From contig NZ_SMAJ01000001.1 of NCBI RefSeq assembly GCF_004346225.1, positions 124,001-188,000 of the forward strand: a stretch of 64,000 nucleotides of DNA, given 5' to 3'. The notes under the pieces were generated by a model. That model was not told the DNA's origin and ran no database searches. It was given only the letters and a program-made list of their open reading frames with translations. Positions 59,945 through 64,000 of this stretch are shown piece by piece. Position numbers and translations under genes: made by a program. Source of the stretch: Paralcaligenes ureilyticus (GTDB lineage Bacteria; Pseudomonadota; Gammaproteobacteria; Burkholderiales; Burkholderiaceae_B). Each line of letters opens with the position of its first letter. Within the stretch, counting starts at the first letter, position 1.

Positions 59945-60757
59945 CTACGTGATCATTTGCGGCATGGCGTGCAGCATGATCCACACCACCAACAACGGCC
60001 CGCCATTGAACAACCCATGCAAAAGAATGGAGGCACCGATGCCTCGCCGCATCCGCAGCCACCCCAGCACCAGCCCCGTAAACCATTGCGGCAACACCAG
60101 CAACGGCATCAGCCAGTACGGCGTATGGTGCATCGAAAAATTATGCAAATGTATCGCCGCAAACAGCAGCGCCGACAAATGAAATATCCACGGAAACCAC
60201 CGCCGGTAGCGCAGCCGCGAACGCCACGCCAACGGCTGCCTGAAGCGTGCCAACCGGGACGGGCGGCCCGACGCCGATATTTCCCGCTGCGAAGACATAT
60301 TCTGCAGATAAGGCATCCAGCACAGCAACAATACAGCGGCCACCAGCACTACCGTAGCCCAGTTCGGCCCGAAAACCAGCGCAACCGCAACGACAGGCAC
60401 CATCCATAACGCCTGCACGACGTGCCGCAACCCATAACGAAACACCAGCTCTTCAACGACAGGCGCCCATATCAAGGCTTGCAGCCACGGAATATTGTTA
60501 ATATCGAACCGATGATCGGCGCCGCCCAAACTGGCCGCCGCGATCGCAATCGGCCCCAGAAAGAACAGATTGACCGCCCACAGGCAAAACGCCCACTGCA
60601 ACAGGCGCCACAGGGATAAGGAGGGAAACCAGTCTTCCCACCAGCCGTTTACAGCAGCGCGATTGGGTAAACGAGGCGTAAACGCAGGCCGCTTCACAAA
60701 GCGCCAAAAATCGCGAAATTCGTCGCGAAAGCGCAAACGGCCCGTGACTTTAGTCAT
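59945..60757 (-). CDS. CPBP-family intramembrane metalloprotease
   Basis: 270 residues from an ATG at 60757 (the upstream ATG at 60778 is possible). Several hydrophobic helices. Conserved motif one is PVVEELVFRYGLRHV (EE-x3-R), motif two is FAAIHLHNFSM and motif three is LLHGLFNGGP, the Glu/His residues of CAAX prenyl protease 2-like (ABI/CPBP) enzymes. Residues 1-45 are basic and cytosolic. Substrate unknown. Confidence 0.8.
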   Translation of the reverse strand: MTKVTGRLRFRDEFRDFWRFVKRPAFTPRLPNRAAVNGWWEDWFPSLSLWRLLQWAFCLWAVNLFFLGPIAIAAASLGGADHRFDINNIPWLQALIWAPVVEELVFRYGLRHVVQALWMVPVVAVALVFGPNWATVVLVAAVLLLCWMPYLQNMSSQREISASGRPSRLARFRQPLAWRSRLRYRRWFPWIFHLSALLFAAIHLHNFSMHHTPYWLMPLLVLPQWFTGLVLGWLRMRRGIGASILLHGLFNGGPLLVVWIMLHAMPQMIT

Positions 60758-60810
60758 GACCGGTCCATAAAACGCCAACGCTAACGGAAAAACGACCGTT
60801 ATCGCCCACC

Positions 60811-61407
60811 CTAGTCATGGTTGGCCTCATGCAACTGGCTGGTGGCCTGAGCAAACTCGCCGCGCAACAGGGCAGGGACAACCGCCCGGCAACGATCAAT
60901 CACCTTCTCTATTTCTTGCAACTCGTCACGCCGCGGCGGATGCAGAACAAAATCCACCACCTGCTGGGCCAGCCCCAGAGTGCGCGGGTGCCCTATCCCC
61001 AACCGCAAGCGCCAAAAATTGGGGCTGCCAAGAACCGACGCAATATCGCGCAGGCCATTGTGACCTGCATGCCCGCCGCCCAGCTTGAGCTTGGCAACGC
61101 CAGGGAGTAGATCGAGTTCGTCGTGCAACACCAGCACCTGCTCAGGAGCCAGCTTGTAAAACCGCATCAGCGCGCCCGCAGCCTGCCCCGACCGATTCAT
61201 GAACGTCGTGGGTTTGGCCAATACCACCGTATCGCCTTCAAAACGCGCCTTGGCCACCACGGCCGAAAACGCCTTTTCAATGGTGAAACGGGCCTTCAAA
61301 TCGTCAGCCAAATGGTCGGCCAGCCAAAAGCCCGCGTTGTGGCGCGTGGTTTCGTACTCGGGACCGGGATTACCCAGGCCAATAATCAAACGTACAGACG
61401 ATGGCAT
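60811..61407 (-). CDS. pth: peptidyl-tRNA hydrolase
   Basis: 198 residues from the ATG at 61407 (61419 also possible). [20 protein letters not shown] holds the catalytic His. [23 protein letters not shown] and [13 protein letters not shown] are standard. It recycles peptidyl-tRNA that has dropped off ribosomes. It follows rplY after a terminator, the order seen across betaproteobacteria. Confidence 0.95.
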   Translation of the reverse strand: MPSSVRLIIGLGNPGPEYETTRHNAGFWLADHLADDLKARFTIEKAFSAVVAKARFEGDTVVLAKPTTFMNRSGQAAGALMRFYKLAPEQVLVLHDELDLLPGVAKLKLGGGHAGHNGLRDIASVLGSPNFWRLRLGIGHPRTLGLAQQVVDFVLHPPRRDELQEIEKVIDRCRAVVPALLRGEFAQATSQLHEANHD

Positions 61408-61446
61408 AGACGGAATCATTAAAAGGAGTGGGTCCGCGCATAAAGC

Positions 61447-61480
61447 AAAAACCCCCGGCTGGCGACGCCAGACAGGGGTT
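61447..61480 (-). terminator. rho-independent terminator after rplY
   Basis: On the minus strand, CCCCTGTCTGGC and GCCAGCCGGGGG form a GC-rich stem around GTC (with one small bulge), followed by TTTTT. It lies 34 bp after rplY. Confidence 0.75.
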
Positions 61481-61513
61481 GGCGCCAAACACGTAGTCTG
61501 GCGTGCGGCAAGC

Positions 61514-62158
61514 TTATGCGGCGGGCTTGTCGGCGGCAGGTGCGGCAGCAGCCGGGGCTTCGGCAGCCGCGGGAGCATCTTCCGCGCTGTCGGCGCCCGA
61601 CTTGATATGCGCCGAAGCCAAAGCCGGATCGGCATCGCCGCCATGAGGCACATACACCACGCCGACCGGCAAGGTGATGTCGGACAGGTGCAAAATGGAA
61701 CCTGCCAGAAGCTGGCTCAAATCGACATCAACGAACTGGGGCAGGTTGGCAGGCAGGCAGGTGATTTCAAGCTCGGTCACCATGTGGCTGACAATAGCGC
61801 CGCTTAGCTTGACGGCGGGCGACTGTTCGGCATTGATAAAGTGCAGCGGCACCTTGGTGTGCAGGGTCTGCGAGGCGTCGACGCGTTGAAAGTCGACGTG
61901 CATGACCTGCTGTTTGTAGGGGTGCCATTGAACGGAACGCAGTAAAACCTGTTCGCTCGCACCATTCATTTCCATCGTCAGGATCGAGGCGTGAAACGAT
62001 TCTTTGCGCAGCGCATGATAGATTTCGTTGTGATCGAGCTCGATATTGGCAGGCTGAGCAGTGCCGCCGTAAACAATGGCAGGCACACGGCCAGCGTGGC
62101 GCAGGCGGCGGCTCGCACTCGTACCTTGTACGCTACGCGAAGTGGCGTTGAATTTCAT
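61514..62158 (-). CDS. rplY: 50S ribosomal protein L25/CTC
   Basis: 214 residues from the ATG at 62158 with GGAG at 6 bp. [20 protein letters not shown] and [13 protein letters not shown] begin the 5S rRNA-binding L25 domain. The CTC domain follows ([37 protein letters not shown]), with an Ala/Pro-rich tail ([19 protein letters not shown]). It binds 5S rRNA in the large subunit. Confidence 0.95.
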   Translation of the reverse strand: MKFNATSRSVQGTSASRRLRHAGRVPAIVYGGTAQPANIELDHNEIYHALRKESFHASILTMEMNGASEQVLLRSVQWHPYKQQVMHVDFQRVDASQTLHTKVPLHFINAEQSPAVKLSGAIVSHMVTELEITCLPANLPQFVDVDLSQLLAGSILHLSDITLPVGVVYVPHGGDADPALASAHIKSGADSAEDAPAAAEAPAAAAPAADKPAA

Positions 62159-62194
62159 GGAATACTCCAAAAGCAAGGGGCTCTAAGCCCTATT

Positions 62195-62256
62195 AAAAAA
62201 ACACAGCGCACATTACGCTGCGAAGAACAGCTGCCGGCCGCGACCAGCCGGCAGCA
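62195..62256 (-). terminator. hairpins between prs and rplY
   Basis: On the minus strand, GCTGCCGGC/GCCGGCAGC (62230-62256) is followed by CAGCG/CGCTG and TTTTTTT (62195-62220). The second is a weak rho-independent terminator; the two could partly separate prs from rplY. Confidence 0.45.
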
Positions 62257-62264
62257 CAAAAAAC

Positions 62265-63215
62265 TTAATCGACGAACAGGGAACTGACCGATTCGGCGTT
62301 GGAAATACGCAATATGGTTTCGCCCAGCAAAGAAGCGCACGAGAGCTGGCGGATTTTGCCACAGGTACGCGCCGCTTCAGACAAGGGGATGGAGTCGGTC
62401 ACCACCAGCTCGTCGAGCTCGGATTCAACAATACGCTGGACCGCCTCACCCGACAAAACCGGATGCGTACAGTAGGCGTAAACCGTTACGGCGCCGCGCG
62501 CTTTGAGCGCCTGCGCAGCCTTGCACAACGTGCCGGCCGTATCGACCATATCGTCCATGATAATGCAGGTGCGGCCATCGACCTCGCCAATAATATTCAT
62601 CACTTCCGACACATTGGCGCGAGGGCGGCGCTTGTCGATAATGGACAGTTCCGCTTCAAGCTGCTTGGCCAGCGCCCGAGCCCGGACCACGCCGCCGATA
62701 TCGGGCGACACGACAACCAGATTCTGATAATTGCGGCGCCAGATATCGCCCAGCAAAATCGGCCCGGCATAAATATTGTCAACGGGAATATCGAAAAAAC
62801 CCTGGATCTGATCGGCATGCAAATCCATCGTCATGACGCGATCGACACCCACGACCTGCAGCATATTGGCCACCACCTTGGCCGAGATCGCCACGCGCGC
62901 CGACCGTGGGCGGCGATCCTGACGGGCGTAGCCGAAATACGGAATGGCCGCAGTGATTCGGCCCGCCGAAGCCCGGCGCAACGCATCGACCATGACCATG
63001 ATTTCCATCAGGCTGTCGTTGGTCGGGGCGCAAGTAGGCTGAAGTACGAATACGTCTTTGCCGCGGACGTTTTCGTTGATCTCCACCATGACCTCACCAT
63101 CGGAGAAACGGCCAACCGTCATCTTTCCGAGTGACATGTCGAGATGATTAACCACATCGACCGCCAAACGAGGGTTGGCGGTGCCGGTAAAAATCATGAA
63201 ACTGTCGTATGTCAT
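62265..63215 (-). CDS. prs: ribose-phosphate pyrophosphokinase
   Basis: 316 residues from the ATG at 63215. [76 protein letters not shown] and the PRPP-binding [20 protein letters not shown] are all intact. It makes PRPP from ribose 5-phosphate and ATP. tRNA-Gln precedes it 114 bp upstream. Confidence 0.95.
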   Translation of the reverse strand: MTYDSFMIFTGTANPRLAVDVVNHLDMSLGKMTVGRFSDGEVMVEINENVRGKDVFVLQPTCAPTNDSLMEIMVMVDALRRASAGRITAAIPYFGYARQDRRPRSARVAISAKVVANMLQVVGVDRVMTMDLHADQIQGFFDIPVDNIYAGPILLGDIWRRNYQNLVVVSPDIGGVVRARALAKQLEAELSIIDKRRPRANVSEVMNIIGEVDGRTCIIMDDMVDTAGTLCKAAQALKARGAVTVYAYCTHPVLSGEAVQRIVESELDELVVTDSIPLSEAARTCGKIRQLSCASLLGETILRISNAESVSSLFVD

Positions 63216-63328
63216 GATGGAAGGTAGAGATCCCGTAGCGTGAAACAACAAAGCTGTTGACCAGCACCCCATTCGAGGCCGACTCAACAGCTTGGTATGT
63301 TAAAGCAAGCCCATCGGGCCAAGAAAAA

Positions 63329-63405
63329 TGGCTGGGGAAGAAGGATTCGAACCTTCGCATGCTGGAATCAAAATCCAGTGCCTTAACCAGCTTGGCGATT
63401 CCCCA
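63329..63405 (-). tRNA. tRNA-Gln(TTG)
   Basis: 77 nt with encoded CCA. TGGGGAA pairs with TTCCCCA in the acceptor stem, CTGGA/TCCAG hold the loop TTTTGAT (anticodon TTG), and AAGGTTCGAATCCTT forms the T arm. Confidence 0.95.
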
Positions 63406-63406
63406 A

Positions 63407-64000
63407 TTAACTGCGTATCCAGTGTCGTAACGGATGATCGAGCAAACCCGGGCAAGCCCACGTATTTTCAACCATCGCCGTCTGCCCGTTTTCGGAACCA
63501 GGCATTTTAACGATTATTTCCTGCTGACACAGCCGGGCTTGTTCAAGCGTTGCACATTCAATGAAAAAACAGCCACCCGACCCGGTCATTCGAGCATGGA
63601 TGCCTTGCCGTTTCAGCCACAAGGCCGTCTCGCGCACACGGGCAAACCTGCTACAAACCACCGGCTCCAAATCGTTACGGCCGAAATACGGGCTGCTGCT
63701 TGTACCACTGCTGCTGCCACTGTTTGTGCCACCAGCCAGCACGCCTATCCCCTGCGCGTGAACTCTTTGCCAATCAACGAAGACCGACATTATGATTGAG
63801 GGCGTATTTCTTGTCAATTCAGGGGCCGAAAAGATTCCAGCGGTGGGCACCGGCTCGGAAGGCTGAATCACGACATAAAAGCGCTGCGGCAGAGATAAAG
63901 GCGACAATTGCTCGCCAACCCCTTGGGCAAACGCCGGCTGGCCGTATATAAACACCGGCACATCGGCCCCCAGCGGCAAGGCCAGGGCCATAAGCGCGCG
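63407..64000 (-). CDS. ispE: 4-diphosphocytidyl-2-C-methyl-D-erythritol kinase, C-terminal part
   Basis: The reading frame continues past the window end, so the N-terminus is missing. GHMP-kinase features: LGADVPVFIYGQPAFAQGVG, PSEPVPTAGIF, RNDLEPVVCSRF, HARMTGSGGCFF (C-terminal motif GSGGCFF). The last residues are HWIRS, and the tRNA-Gln gene follows at 1 bp. A Gly/Ser-rich insert (GGTNSGSSSGTSSS) lies in the loop before NDLEP, longer than usual. Step four of the MEP isoprenoid pathway. Confidence 0.9.
   Translation of the reverse strand, partial: RALMALALPLGADVPVFIYGQPAFAQGVGEQLSPLSLPQRFYVVIQPSEPVPTAGIFSAPELTRNTPSIIMSVFVDWQRVHAQGIGVLAGGTNSGSSSGTSSSPYFGRNDLEPVVCSRFARVRETALWLKRQGIHARMTGSGGCFFIECATLEQARLCQQEIIVKMPGSENGQTAMVENTWACPGLLDHPLRHWIRS

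Overview
The window is chromosomal DNA from a GC-rich betaproteobacterium. The gene content and local orders fit the Alcaligenaceae (Bordetella/Pusillimonas relatives): ispE / tRNA-Gln / prs / rplY / pth, methyltransferase / rnhA / dnaQ, and a Burkholderiales-type glycine betaine catabolic cluster. The taxon is an inference; no rRNA or other decisive marker is present.

Layout. 0-10.4 kb: a HigB/HigA-like toxin-antitoxin pair, tRNA-Val(CAC) and housekeeping genes (FAD oxidoreductase, dnaQ, rnhA, a methyltransferase, gloB, mltD, fabI, a GST, trhO). 10.8-37.5 kb: a near-complete glycine betaine / dimethylglycine / sarcosine catabolic supercluster. It holds a dipeptidase, a 4VR-like protein, dgcA, dgcB, etfA, etfB, gbcA, gbcB, an orphan betaine/choline-binding protein, two GlxA-type AraC regulators, sdaB-soxB-soxD-soxA-soxG, purU, an ABC permease plus ATPase, and fdhA. 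A tnpB-only IS605-family element sits between etfB and gbcA. 37.7-45.2 kb: three small genes, a molybdopterin oxidoreductase with a cytochrome b561 partner and a divergent two-component system, queE/queD with a deleted queC remnant, a secreted protein and pepE. 45.3-55.85 kb: two decayed genomic islands inserted in tandem at the 3' end of tRNA-Ser(GGA), carrying a PIN-like nuclease gene, an unknown two-gene module, an SSB/Rha/AlpA module and broken integrases. 56.0-64 kb: housekeeping (ribE, ribD, nrdR, glyA, a CPBP protease, pth, rplY, prs, tRNA-Gln, ispE cut by the window end).

How the genes work together. Betaine or choline enters through the ABC transporter. GbcAB demethylates glycine betaine to dimethylglycine, DgcAB with EtfAB gives sarcosine, and SoxBDAG gives glycine and methylene-THF. 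Formaldehyde goes to FdhA and formyl-THF to PurU. SdaB turns serine into pyruvate. A 17-bp dyad (TTGTC-N7-GACAA) in front of the dipeptidase operon and twice between the transporter and fdhA is a candidate shared operator.

Repeats. At least 28 copies of a 24-bp GTAG-headed palindrome (REP-like) lie in intergenic DNA. Four stem versions have matching changes on both arms. Many copies form head-to-head pairs 21 bp apart. One copy lies in frame inside soxA. None lies between 38.8 and 56.6 kb. The most unusual items are this REP/BIME family, the TnpB that lacks the canonical RuvC-II glutamate, the soxA insertion, the tandem islands and the queC deletion remnant.
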